Shown one piece after another: positions 53,632-64,000 of a stretch of 64,000 bases of DNA. Position numbers and translations under genes: made by a program. The stretch comes from Asterias amurensis (lineage: Eukaryota > Echinodermata > Asteroidea > Forcipulatida > Asteriidae), in assembly GCF_032118995.1 (NCBI RefSeq), contig NC_092650.1, forward strand, positions 26,963,501 to 27,027,500, given 5' to 3'. The notes beneath the pieces were generated by a model. The model did not search any database and had not been told where the DNA came from. It was given only the letters and a program-made list of their open reading frames with translations. Position 1 is the stretch's first letter. Each line of letters begins with the position of its first letter.

Positions 53632-53752
53632 TGTTGAGCTGTAAATGGCTGTCTTTTAACATCAGTCTCATCACAGTCGCCATTACAGCGACTACGACTA
53701 TGATGAGACCGATGTTAAAAGAGAGCCATCTACAGCTGAACAAGGTGGGTTA
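53632..53752. repeat. Short MITE with the same ends as the foldback element
   Basis: TAGCCCACCTTGTTGAGCTG pairs with CAGCTGAACAAGGTGGGTTA; inner CTTTTAACATCAGTCTCATC pairs with GATGAGACCGATGTTAAAAG. Confidence 0.88.
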
Positions 53753-54350
53753 CTAGATCCCATACCCATCAATTTCATAAAGCATATACTGCTTAGCAAA
53801 AGATGAGTGGGCAACAGTTGTAGTAATGTAAACATTATGGATTTTTGGCTGATAACAAGTTTCTGTTTAGCAATATTTATTATGTGTTTAGCCATTAATT
53901 TGTTATGTTTATTGGCTTTAGTGAAATCGAACCCTGAGCCTGAAGCCCAAGCCATGACTTCGAAAAGGGCATTCGGTAGAGTGCGCTCACATCGCAGCGA
54001 TTGTAAACAGCGCCCTCTCTCGATTGTTCTGAAAAAAAAAAAAAAGCAGACGACGGAGAACTGCCTCTTACTCCACGATTCATTAGCTTAACTGTTTGAA
54101 ATAGTAAAAGTACTAATATTGTAAAACTTTTCTTATTTTAAATATTATTTTGTACTCATCTTTTATATTTCTATTTGATTGCAGTAACATTAACTTTAAT
54201 TACAAATCAATTTAAACAATTATTAATCTCTGTGGGTTGACAGCAATCCCGCCATGCAAACCGAACATCCGGTCTCTCTACGCTGCACACGTATACAAGG
54301 GTGACTCTCTGTACATTTTCTGCGTGTGACAAGCTTTAAAAAACCTAAAA

Positions 54351-57300
54351 ATGGCCATCGAATTATTCACAGTTCTCGGTAAATTCTACGAGGAATATAC
54401 CTCCAAGACTTCGCAGAAGCTGAAGATAATCGATGCGTACTTGGCATACATTATGCTGACGGGGATTGTGCAGTTTGTCTACTGCGTTCTCGTCGGTACC
54501 TTCCCTTTCAACTCGTTTCTGTCTGGCTTCATCTCGTGCGTCGGTTCGTTCGTTTTAGGAGGTAAATATATTCTTTTTGTTTGTGCTAAACCTATCTGAC
54601 TCTCTCTCTCTCTCTTTATGTATTTCCACTTCCTTGCTAATGTTACACTTAGTTACCTATGTACCTTTTTATGTCTGTTGTGTTGACAATTAGCCTTCGT
54701 TCGAGAAAGACTCTGCTACTACTATATTAACTACGTAGTAGGCAGTTTCATCAAGTTGATTTTACGTGTACCAAAACACACACACACACAGCCCCGAAAA
54801 AAAAGAACGAAATATATTAAATCATAACTCACATTTTGTACAACTCACAACTATGAGACTTGACAGCAGGCAGGAGCATTCTCTCCTCGTGTTTACATTT
54901 TAAAAATATTCGAAATCGGATGAATAGTTTCGGAGATATTGTAAAAAAAAAGAGAGCAATGACAAAAAACAGAGGCTTGGCCTGGCGTGCAGCGCCCATT
55001 CGTTTGTGCATGACGTCAACTTTGAACCCCGTGGACAACGGATTTCGGAAATCTTCGGAAAGCGCCGAAGAAGCCCGAAGACGGTTTTTTGCGATGCGGG
55101 AGCACATGTTTACACAAAATGAGATAACGATTACATCATCGTGTAGCCGATAAAATTCCGCACATCGTACAGCTAGTCGCATAGCTTTTACTATAAAAAC
55201 CTATTTTTGTCGGCGTTTTCCATTTTTTGAATCAAGATTTCTTCCAGAGACAATCATCAAAATTGAATGCGACTTTGTCAGTGCTAATTCCCATACATTT
55301 AAGTTTAACTTGTGAAAATTTGGTGTAATTTGATTATGTTTTCTTCTCCCGCCGAAAGGTTTTGTTAGACCATTTCTTGCAAAGTTGTCCTAAATACGCA
55401 CGATTATACATGTACGTCGTACTCGTACATCTTCGTGTTTCCGTGATGTGCTACCACAAGAGGGCGTGTGTTACAATAAGTTTGATAGGCCGGGGCTCTA
55501 ATAATAGAAAGCTGGAAAGCTGCCCGATCTTGTTTCTTTGATAATTCCTACGTTCTGAATTGATAATAACAGACTGCTCATCTTGAGTCAAAAGAAACTA
55601 GTATTGTTATATACTTTTAAAGGCCTATACTAATTGAAACGAAAGTTGAACGAACAAATTGATTGTATATTGGTTTTTAGAAATTGTCTTTGTAAATATA
55701 ACAAAAATAATCAATGTATACCAATGCCTTCATCCTCAAGTTTTTTAAAGATTGTTCTAAATTTTTACTGTGTTAATGCTACAATTTTAAATCAAAGGAT
55801 CAACTGATCTTAAATTAAAGAAAACACCAGTCATAAACTCTTTAATTTTATTCCATTCTGGTTAATTTAATAATGCTATTTGTTGACATAATTAATTAAG
55901 AATATTCACACAAACACCTGCAAAACTTAACACATATTTAATTTTTATAGTTAACAATTTCCCCCATGATGCCGCTCCTCAGTTTGATTCACAAAAATCA
56001 CTTTTTGCCGTTCATAAAAAATCATACTAGCGCCTCAAAGCACAGTTTGTAAACCTCCTCATTGATAGAGGGCGCTCGCCTAGTGTGCGCCCTCTATTGC
56101 ATGCCATAGGCTGTGCATTAAACTTGGCCGTGGCCGATATGAAGAAAAACATAAGAATTGAACTTGAACACGGGTACGTTTTTTTCACGATCCACGCTCA
56201 TTAAAAACGGTATATCTCTGCAACCAAACATCCGATTTCAAAATTTTAAATTGATTTTTACTTCTAAGAATACACCTTAACAGACCACATCTTGTCAGAG
56301 AAAAAATCACCTGCATTAAATTTGACTGAAACAGCCTATACGTAGGGTCAAACGTCAGGCCATTTTTTAAGAAATAATTTTAGTCTTGCTAACTACTCTT
56401 AGTCTTACTCTTATCTTATAAGTATTTAATAAGGGTAGTGAGTATTTTTCTTTTACTTTTAGTTTATCAAATGTATCTAGCTGTCCTGGATCCACCGTCC
56501 TATTTTAGAAAGAGACTCCCATTTCAAATTTATTGTTGTCTGGGGGACTCTGGTTTTTGAAACCACAAAAAGACTCAGAAAAGTTTTCGTATAGCGCCAC
56601 CACTTGTTAATTTGATATGAAATAATATAGTATCTAATTTACCTCAATGAGATATCCCTTTTTGTAAAAAATGAGTGAAAAGGTGGTGGCACCATACGGA
56701 AAGTTATCCGATTTAAAACTTAACAAATGCAATCACATACAAAAGTAAGTTGTTTGTATTGTATTGTAACTTGTAACTTGTTTGTATTGACAGTATTATA
56801 TTGTTATTATTGTTTTGTGTATTTTCAATTTCAGAAGAATCCTTCCCTTGGATTAATTTGACATTTATTTTTGTTATCTTGTACTTCTCCGACTATTCTA
56901 ACTGTAATTATCACATGTGCACTTTTGTAGGTTTTGTGTCATGCTATTGTTATAATGTCGTATCAGATTCAAATAAAATTAAGCCACATGTTAATTATGC
57001 CAGTTTTATCTTATTTCATGCCTTTTGTAATTGTCATAACAGATTTGTCAAATCTAAATTAACAGTTTACCCTTTATGTTCAGTTTTTCACTGTCTTTAA
57101 AAAAGGTTTCCAATACCTGAATAGTTAAATCCTTTATTTTGCCCTTTTTCCTGGTTTTATCCATGAATCGTTGTGCATACTGTCAGTTTACGAAAGCTTT
57201 TGTTTTTCAGCGCCAACAATCCATGTTTCTCTTCGATTTTACCTTTTTAAGCAATCATCTTTAGAACCACCATTGAATGAAAATACCATTGGTGAATTGT

Positions 57301-57807
57301 TTTTGAATGACCTTTTTTAGGTGTAATTTTGTAAACGAATAATTATTAAATCAACCACCAGATTATGAAGCAAAAATACATGAACACTGTGGAAAAATGT
57401 TCATGTTTTTTTTTTGTGTATTACATTTTTGGTGGACTCATGCACATTGGAAATTTGTCACAGTGATCTTTTTGCTGATGAACCATTCTTCCATGACTTG
57501 GTGTTAAATATTATTTTGGTTGACTGAAGTTTATTTTATTATAATGTGGTCTCTTATGTGTCCACCCACTCGGCCGAGAACCAAAAAACCCCACAATTAA
57601 TGGCAAATAGACTACATGTATATAACATCATGTGAATATTCTAACTTGATTTTTTGTTTATGTTTTGAATGAACAGTTTGCCTGCGTCTCCAAGTCAACC
57701 CAGCAAACAGATCGGACTTTAAGAATACCTCTCCAGAACGTGCTTTTGCTGATTTCGTCTTCGGTAGCATTATTTTGCATCTTGTCGTCTTGAATTTTAT
57801 CGGATAA
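54351..57807 (+). CDS. DAD1: Dolichyl-diphosphooligosaccharide-protein glycosyltransferase subunit DAD1
   Basis: Small membrane subunit of the oligosaccharyltransferase complex that N-glycosylates proteins in the ER; its loss triggers apoptosis (family knowledge). Exon 1 is 54351-54561 (ATG to GGA G|GTAAAT) and exon 2 is 57677-57807 (AACAG|TTTGCC to TAA). The phase-1 join gives 113 residues, the same length as human DAD1. [21 protein letters not shown] is almost identical to the human segment, as are SPERAFADF and LHLVVLNF. Three hydrophobic segments fit the known topology. The 3.1-kb intron holds a small MITE (56584-56703) and AT-rich sequence. Confidence 0.96.
56584..56703. repeat. MITE (CGTATAGCGCCACCACTT) in the DAD1 intron
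   Basis: CGTATAGCGCCACCACTTGT pairs with AAAAGGTGGTGGCACCATACG; same family as 28101-28220. Confidence 0.8.
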
Positions 57808-60800
57808 TCATCTTCTGCTTAAATCTTGGGTGAGAACAAGATTTTTTTTTGTAGCACTGAATTTACCCAACTACCATGTTGTAGGGGAACAGTTGGTTGA
57901 AAAAGACACCCTTCTCAACTTAATGACATATTTTGTTCTATTGCAGAAATTTAAAGGTGGTATGTTTTGTTTTTCCTATTCTTTTACCATTATTATCAAG
58001 TTTCATGAATTTATGAATTACAAAGGAATTATTCTTTGTTTTGTACAGGAGGGATGCCAAAATCAGTCAACGTCAAAAAGAGAAAATATGGCCTAGCAGA
58101 GAACTTTCAACACAACAACAAAATGAAGCACGGCTGTTTAGAAAAGAGATCACCGTTTATATCTTGCCTTTGATGAGATGTAACGTGTTACTGCAAAATG
58201 AAAATCAAGTTAGAAATTCTTGGGAGTGAAGACATGATTTGAAAATATATTTTATAAAAATAAGCTGATTCTAATACTTCAAGTCGTAACACTAACAGCT
58301 GCAGTTGGCATTTTGCAGGATTTCACTTCATTTTGAAGGAGAAGCTCACATTTTTGTCAATTTTAGAAAACACCTTTTTCAAGCAATTGTAAAACTTTGC
58401 CCTCCATGTTTTTGGAACTCCTCTGCAGTGACAAGTTGCAACTGTACATTTTCAGCAAATATTTTGCATTCTAAATTTACTCTATTCCGCCATTTGAGGA
58501 TGAATTTCATGGCAATTGTGAAGGGATGATGCATATGGAGTGACCAGGCATGCAGCTTTCAGCTCTCCTCATTTTTGGTTTCTCAGCCGTGCTATTGGAT
58601 AATGCAAAGTTTTGCTTTGACTGGCACTTTCCTCTATTGTTTGACAGCTGCAGTTGCATGCCTGAGTGACATGTAAAATGCTGTTGTTATATGACATAAA
58701 CAACCCTAATCCAATGTGAACACTGTTTGGCAGCAGACTTGGGCTGTATCTGATTTTGCAGGTACGGCTATGGCTTGACTGGGCTATGGCTAGATTTGGC
58801 TCTGGCTAGATTGCCATGCTATCATGCATTGGAGTACAGGATGTCCTTAGCAACACCCTTAACAACAGTTGTAGCTGTTGAGCTGTAGCCGCCAATTTGG
58901 CTATGCCCTCTCAGGAATGTGACCAATGCTCAGAATTGAGCTGAATATGTCTGCTGCCACCTAGTGTTCAAAAGTTTCTCATTGACTATTAAGATGTACC
59001 TGACACCAGCAGAGTCGTCCTCCTACATCTTGATCAAGGCTCTGAGTTTCCTCATTGTACTAAAATATGTTAAAGCATTTTTGGAAAATAAATTTACATT
59101 ATTCCCTTTAAATTTGTCTCCAGAACCTGATGTCTCTTTCTTTTCATTGAAATGTGTCTAAGAATGTAGCCCTGGCGGCCTTACACTTCCGTTTATGCAC
59201 AGAGCAAGAGTCCTGTATAGGGCTACTTGGAATATGGTGTGTGAAAGGAGGTAAAGTTCAATTAAAAGTTTGGTTCTTTTTCTGAACCTCTGGTTCTGTG
59301 TGAAGAGCCTGTTGGCATTCACTACAATTCTCCATAGACAATTTGTGGATAAAGAAGTGTATCCCAGTTGAGCTTCCTACGTTAGCTGTACATGTATATA
59401 GGGAACTATTCTACTCGAAACTCTGTGTAGACTCTGGTAGTTTTATTACCATGGAGGAAGGTTTTACTGTCTTGGTAGTAACTATCTATTATGTGAACGT
59501 CCTCTTGAAAAGCAAGTACAGTCGACTCGTAACAACATTCAATGTCGCTGGGACCTATTTTACAGGAATGTTGTTATAAGATAACAGCAAAACAAGGAAA
59601 CACAAAGGACCATGTTCAGGATTGGATCGGTTATATGGTTAAAAAACTGCAGCAGGATTTTATATGGATTTATTTGAGAAACGAAGTGCGCCCTCTTTTG
59701 TCACAGTTGTCACTAATTATGTTTGCTGGTTCATGAAACCGTCGCGACGTGTTGCCCATAATTCATCACTTGAAACTTCTGGTTCATTACTGCTAACCGC
59801 ACCGAGGGACAACGGTTACCGTAATAATTACGTGTTATTTCCCATGACACTACGCTGTAAGGTATCATAGTACACGTAATAGTAAATTTGGCGTATACTA
59901 CAATTTCGAAAATCATTTAAATAGATTTTGGAATAAGGCATTCACAATGAGAGTGTCTTGCAGTCTGGTGATCGAGGCCGCAGCTTCTTTATTTGCTGCT
60001 GAAAACAAAACATTTTCTCGTAAACATGGCATTGTGTTTTCCAATTGTAAAAAGTGCTAAATTCCCGCTAAGCTGGCCTAACCATGTCTTACAGTATTAA
60101 GGTCAAACCCGAGTCCATCTCCTTAATGAAAGGTCAACAGGTTATTCACATTTCAATTTCCAAATAAGTTTCTTGTGGTTATAAATGTAGACCTTTTGCT
60201 ACAAGGATGCTCATTACTTAAAGTGCAGTTTGGTTGCCTCCAGAAATGCCCTCGGCTGTATGAGAAAGCTTTACGTTCCCATCCAGACATACCGTACAAC
60301 CCCCCTCCCTTTCCCCCCTCCCTTTCCCCCTTTGGGACCCCCAGCAAGAACAACAGGAACCCATGATTACTGGGGTGTATAAATAGACCCCTACGCAGTA
60401 CTGCCATAAAGATTTTTACCATACTAAGGTTCATTTTGAACTTGGTATATAGGTTATCATGTTCATCATGTATTTGGTAGGTATTATATCACCCAATACT
60501 GAACATTAAAGTTGAATGTGAACAGTAAGTAACGTTTCTCAAATAAATGCAGAATCAAACTCATTCCTGAACCCCCTATATCTTCGTATAAAGTAGGGGG
60601 GCCTAGCAAGTGTGCGTTCATTAAGAAGGGGACAAAATAGTAAGAATAACATGAATCAGTAAAATGTTACTAATCAAGGGAGCCTTACTAATTGAATAAT
60701 TTCCGACTTATACCTCCATTTCAGAGACATAACCTGTGAGCTCTCATTTGTGATTGACATACGTTATCCAACCCATCATTCTAAATGAAAGAATTTTTAT

Positions 60801-61644
60801 GAATTAATTTGTTTTTGCCAAAGTAATGTAAATTCGTCTTGATGTGCTCCAGATCCTCGCAAACTCGCTTATACATTTACAGTAGTAAGATAAAAAGTTT
60901 TACAGCAAGTTCAATACATAACCTCAGTCCCCAAATCCGAGATCAATTGTTGTATGAAAGCAGCGGTGAAAAGAAATCACTCAAAAAAAACATCAAATAC
61001 TAAAAAATGCTCATTTATTTACATTAAATTATATTCTTCATAACATTCATATAAATATTTTACTGGGTTCATCTCGACCAGGCCCGACCCTTCATGTTGG
61101 TTTCATTCTGCAAAACTTAGTCACTCTAGTTTAATTATACAAGCAGCTTGGAACGCACATGGTTTTGAAATAATTTGCGACTGTTTAAAACTTAAATTTT
61201 AGTCAATGAGTTCAATTCTCGGCAGTACAAAAAAAAGTAAAAGTTTTTACAAACTATACAGAGAAACTAATGACTACATGGAATCCGGGTCAGTATTATG
61301 ATTTATAGTGTGAACTTGATGCCACGGGACCACACCGCGACCAAATTACTTTAATGATGCTCTTACACCCATAACAATCCGTTGGTTTCCTGGAGACATG
61401 TGACTGGGACCTTGATTGTCATCACGTTGACTCATCATCAGTACCAAGCTTAATCAGGACAACTGTTGAAGGATCAGCGATAACATGCGATGTTGATTAA
61501 GTACAAACTAAAGGTACAGTCAACCTTAACCTATAGACTTATGGACAAGTCATTAATGTTCGTTGCGGTGCACGAGTCGAGGTGGTCGTAACATACACCA
61601 GCTCTCGCTAGGCTGCTGGTTTCCGACTGATACTCTCCATTCAA
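57808..61644. other. Region after DAD1, probable 3' UTR then spacer
   Basis: AT-rich, no recognised gene. ORFs of 60-90 codons lack family resemblance. A C-rich tract lies at 60300-60345 and an ACATGT-type AT-rich stretch surrounds it. Confidence 0.4.
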
Positions 61645-61810
61645 TGGAAACGTTTGGTATTAATTTTGTCAAAGACCAGGTTTCTCACTTGGTGTATCTC
61701 AACATACATTTAATGCATAACATAACAAATCTGTTGAAAGGGATTTAGGCCTGAAGTCTTTTAATATTTTCATGAGAAACTACACTTTTTCAAAAAACAT
61801 CAATATAATA
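61645..61810 (+). repeat. MITE family A, left part
   Basis: GTCAAAGACCAGG, CTCACTTGGTGTATCTCAAC and ATAACAAATCTGTTGAAA match family A; the next copy starts directly at 61811. Confidence 0.6.
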
Positions 61811-62186
61811 TTAAAGGGAAGGTACATGTTTGGTAATTGTCAAAACCAGTCTTCTCATTTGGTGTATCCCAACATAAGCATAAAATAACAAGCCTGTGGA
61901 AATTGAGCTAAATTGGTCATCGAAGTTGCGAGAAAATGATGAGAGGAAAAACCCTTGTTGGACGAATCTGTGTGCTTTCAGATAGGAATAAAAGACTTCT
62001 GGCTAGAATTCTTTTATTATTTTAGTGAGAAATTACGTCTTTCTAACAATCTATGCTACTTCAGAGTTAGGGAGCAGTTTCTCACAATGTTTTATAATAC
62101 CAACAGCTCTCCAATGCTCGTTACAAAGTCAGTTTTTAAGTTAATATTTGTTTTGAGTAATTACCAAACGTGTACATTCCCTTTAA
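61811..62186 (+). repeat. MITE family A, GGGAAGGTACA subfamily
   Basis: TTAAAGGGAAGGTACATGTT to GTGTACATTCCCTTTAA, inserted into an older family A copy whose remains flank it on both sides. Confidence 0.85.
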
Positions 62187-62270
62187 TTTCAGAGGGAGCC
62201 GTTTCTCACCATGTTATACTATCAATAGCCCTCAATTGCTCGTTTTACATTGATGTCCAGTGCCTTACTT
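62187..62270 (+). repeat. MITE family A, right part
   Basis: AGAGGGAGCCGTTTCTCACC, TACTATCAATAGC and GTCCAGTGCCTTA complete the copy begun at 61645. Confidence 0.6.
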
Positions 62271-62979
62271 GAGACCATAGTCGCAAGAGCAGAGTCCAGC
62301 ATCCTCACCATCAGATCTTCCAGAGTCGGGAAAATCGCTTTTCCCGAAACAAACATTTTACGACTTGTCCACAAGTCTAAGTTATAGTTGTGTGACTTCA
62401 TGACAGTGACAAGTCACGACAACAAACAGTCCGCACAGCATGCACTGGTGTCTCTGGATGCTTCTTAAAACAGAAGTTTAAAATAAAACAGAAGTTTAAA
62501 ATGTTTTCAGCGGGCGATGATATTATCATACCGGAAATGGTTGATAAAGTCGTCGTAACTCTTCATCAACTGAAAGATTTACCGAAAAGTATAATTATGA
62601 TGAACTTCCCCTTTCAGTTTTATTTCAGAGCAGTTTCAAAACCAATTTAACTTCTTGCGGTTGCGAAATTTACAGACTGCAAATATTTTATTTGAGTTGA
62701 GGCCGATTTTGAGTATGGCCTATAGTCAAAAACAAAATTCACATCAAATACATAAAACACAGAGGGTGGACGCCAAAATGACGTGCAAATAAATCTGTAT
62801 CATGTACGGTCATCATGATTTCCCTCCTATTTGTAACAATGTATAACCAAACCGAGGCTGGAAGGACAAATAGACTGGTTCCTTTTTGTACAATGAATTA
62901 CATCATCCATTACTGTATCATGGAGCATGACCAATGTGGTGACAGCATAGGCTCCTAGTTGCGTACAATTCCCTGTTCA

Positions 62980-64000
62980 TCACGCAGCCACTCTCCTCAT
63001 TTCTTCCACGATCATCGAAAATGCATCTCCGTCCTCCGACGTTGGTGGGTAAGAGTACTGTAACTTAGGAGCGGCTTCCGCCAATTGCCGCTGCATGTAA
63101 GCGATTCGTGAATCCGGGATAATCCTCAGTCGATCTGGAACGCGGACCGCTCCGGATAGGACCTCGTCCAGTGGGATGTTCATAGAGAATCGAGAGTAGT
63201 CCAGGCTATCCTGAAACGGATAAACCACGGACGCCGATCTCTTCTTGGGTTTGAAAGTCACCGGGATGCAACCGGCCATGACAGAGTCGTAGAAGGACTT
63301 CCTGGTTAGAGATTCACCCGGTGGTTGGAGGCAAAACACGGCATGTCTCATCCAGTCGATGATCGGTAATTGCATGTCTTTGCGACACTCCGGGGTGCTG
63401 TACCACACGGCGTTCCGTCGTTGCTTGCTCGACGACGCGGTAAACGTTGCGTACCGCTGCGATGTCCCGGTCATGTGTCGCTTGAGTATGACCCGGACGT
63501 CGTGTCCTTTGCGACTGCCGACAGCCATAAACATTCTCACGTCCCTAGTGGTTTGTTTGACGTCACTGGGGAAACTTGCTGGTTTCTCAACTCCAAGAGA
63601 GTTTGTGTAACTCGAATCGAAGTGACCATAACTTGGGTACGGAACCACGATCATTTTCGCGTCCATGCGCTTAAAATATTTACGAAGTTCCTCATTCACT
63701 TCCTGCTCCACGGTTAAGAATGTAATTCCACTAGTCCGATCACTGTTTCGTAGAAGTGGGCAACTACTCGCCCAAAACTCCCGTTCGATCTTTCCCAGTG
63801 TCATAAAGTGCGGTCTCCGAGGCGGTCCAGATCTGCCAAAGTACGGCGTAGCACTCGCGAGGTATCGCCACAACTCGTCGTAAAGTCCGGGCAAGTTCCC
63901 GTCAATGTTTTTCCGACAGTTACACGCCAGCGCAGCGTAAAACGGCACATAAAACGCGTCTGCCTTTTCCGCGTCTAGCGTCCTGTGTCGGCTTTTCAGC
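62980..64000 (-). CDS. Exostosin-family (GT47) glycosyltransferase, 5' part beyond the window
   Basis: The frame is open from the window edge to a TGA at 62980-62982, giving about 339 C-terminal residues without an intron. The visible start ADAFYVPFYAALACNC and the later FCLQPPGESLTRKSFYDSVMAGCIPV region are hallmarks of exostosin (GT47) domains; that Gly-Glu-Ser segment belongs to the nucleotide-sugar-binding half. IVVPYPSYG and the spaced RXXLL-like helices also fit. The order and spacing resemble single-domain GT47 proteins of plants and some invertebrates more than EXT1/EXT2, which carry a second GT64 domain. GT47 enzymes are type II Golgi membrane proteins; the anchor would lie outside the window. 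The donor and acceptor sugars cannot be read from the sequence. The frame continues past the internal GTG at 63946-63948, so that codon is not the start. Confidence 0.88.
   Translation of the reverse strand, partial: LKSRHRTLDAEKADAFYVPFYAALACNCRKNIDGNLPGLYDELWRYLASATPYFGRSGPPRRPHFMTLGKIEREFWASSCPLLRNSDRTSGITFLTVEQEVNEELRKYFKRMDAKMIVVPYPSYGHFDSSYTNSLGVEKPASFPSDVKQTTRDVRMFMAVGSRKGHDVRVILKRHMTGTSQRYATFTASSSKQRRNAVWYSTPECRKDMQLPIIDWMRHAVFCLQPPGESLTRKSFYDSVMAGCIPVTFKPKKRSASVVYPFQDSLDYSRFSMNIPLDEVLSGAVRVPDRLRIIPDSRIAYMQRQLAEAAPKLQYSYPPTSEDGDAFSMIVEEMRRVAA

Noticed and set aside
54829-55182. Frames of 117 codons (-) and 97 codons (+) in the DAD1 intron
   Set aside because: They overlap on opposite strands, match no family and have no splice context; probably chance or an undefined repeat.
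63359-63883. Plus-strand frames of 72-115 codons
   Set aside because: Shadows of the GT47 gene.

Overview
The window looks like nuclear DNA of a marine deuterostome, most likely an echinoderm and possibly a sea star. This is an inference: it rests on intron-rich animal genes close to their vertebrate counterparts, an AT-rich background, and very dense short inverted-repeat DNA transposons (MITEs), tRNA-derived SINE-like repeats and 5'-truncated LINE tails. No species can be named from the sequence alone. I saw no retroviral, LTR or Polinton-like element, no CRISPR array and no convincing functional tRNA or rRNA gene.

Five protein-coding genes can be supported. (1) Minus strand, 27.2 kb down to 7.0 kb: MBTPS1 (site-1 protease, S1P/SKI-1). 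Twenty coding exons can be placed with consistent splice phases. They cover the signal peptide, the pro-region with both autoprocessing sites, the whole subtilisin domain (Asp242, His273, Asn362, Ser438) and most of the luminal region. The terminal exon(s) with the membrane anchor were not found. (2) Plus strand, 34.8-37.3 kb: an MDM2/MDM4 homologue whose whole coding region is one 839-codon exon. A perfect 20-bp p53 response element lies 195 bp upstream of its ATG. (3) Plus strand, 47.85-51.67 kb: a five-exon, 295-residue protein with papain/C39-like cysteine-peptidase features and no name I recognise. (4) Plus strand, 54.35-57.81 kb: DAD1, the 113-residue oligosaccharyltransferase subunit, in two coding exons. 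(5) Minus strand, 62.98 kb to the window end: a GT47 exostosin-family glycosyltransferase, cut by the window edge.

Layout: 1-7 kb is repeat-rich and may hold unplaced exons. 7-27 kb is MBTPS1, with introns full of MITEs, SINE-like repeats, LINE tails and three tandem arrays. 27-34.8 kb is a repeat-dense intergenic stretch with a 1.4-kb foldback element and a hAT element that has a perfect 8-bp target duplication. 34-37.3 kb is the MDM2 promoter and gene. 37.3-47.8 kb is intergenic with MITEs and an ~88-bp satellite. 47.8-51.7 kb is the peptidase-like gene. 51.7-62.9 kb holds DAD1 and long AT-rich spacers. The last 1 kb is the glycosyltransferase.

Most notable: the p53-type element upstream of MDM2, which points to an ancient p53-MDM2 feedback loop; the sixfold tandem amplification of the 3' part of MBTPS1 exon 19 with its splice donor; and the uncharacterised cysteine-peptidase-like gene. 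MBTPS1 and DAD1 products both act in the secretory pathway, but nothing in the sequence suggests that the five genes are co-regulated.
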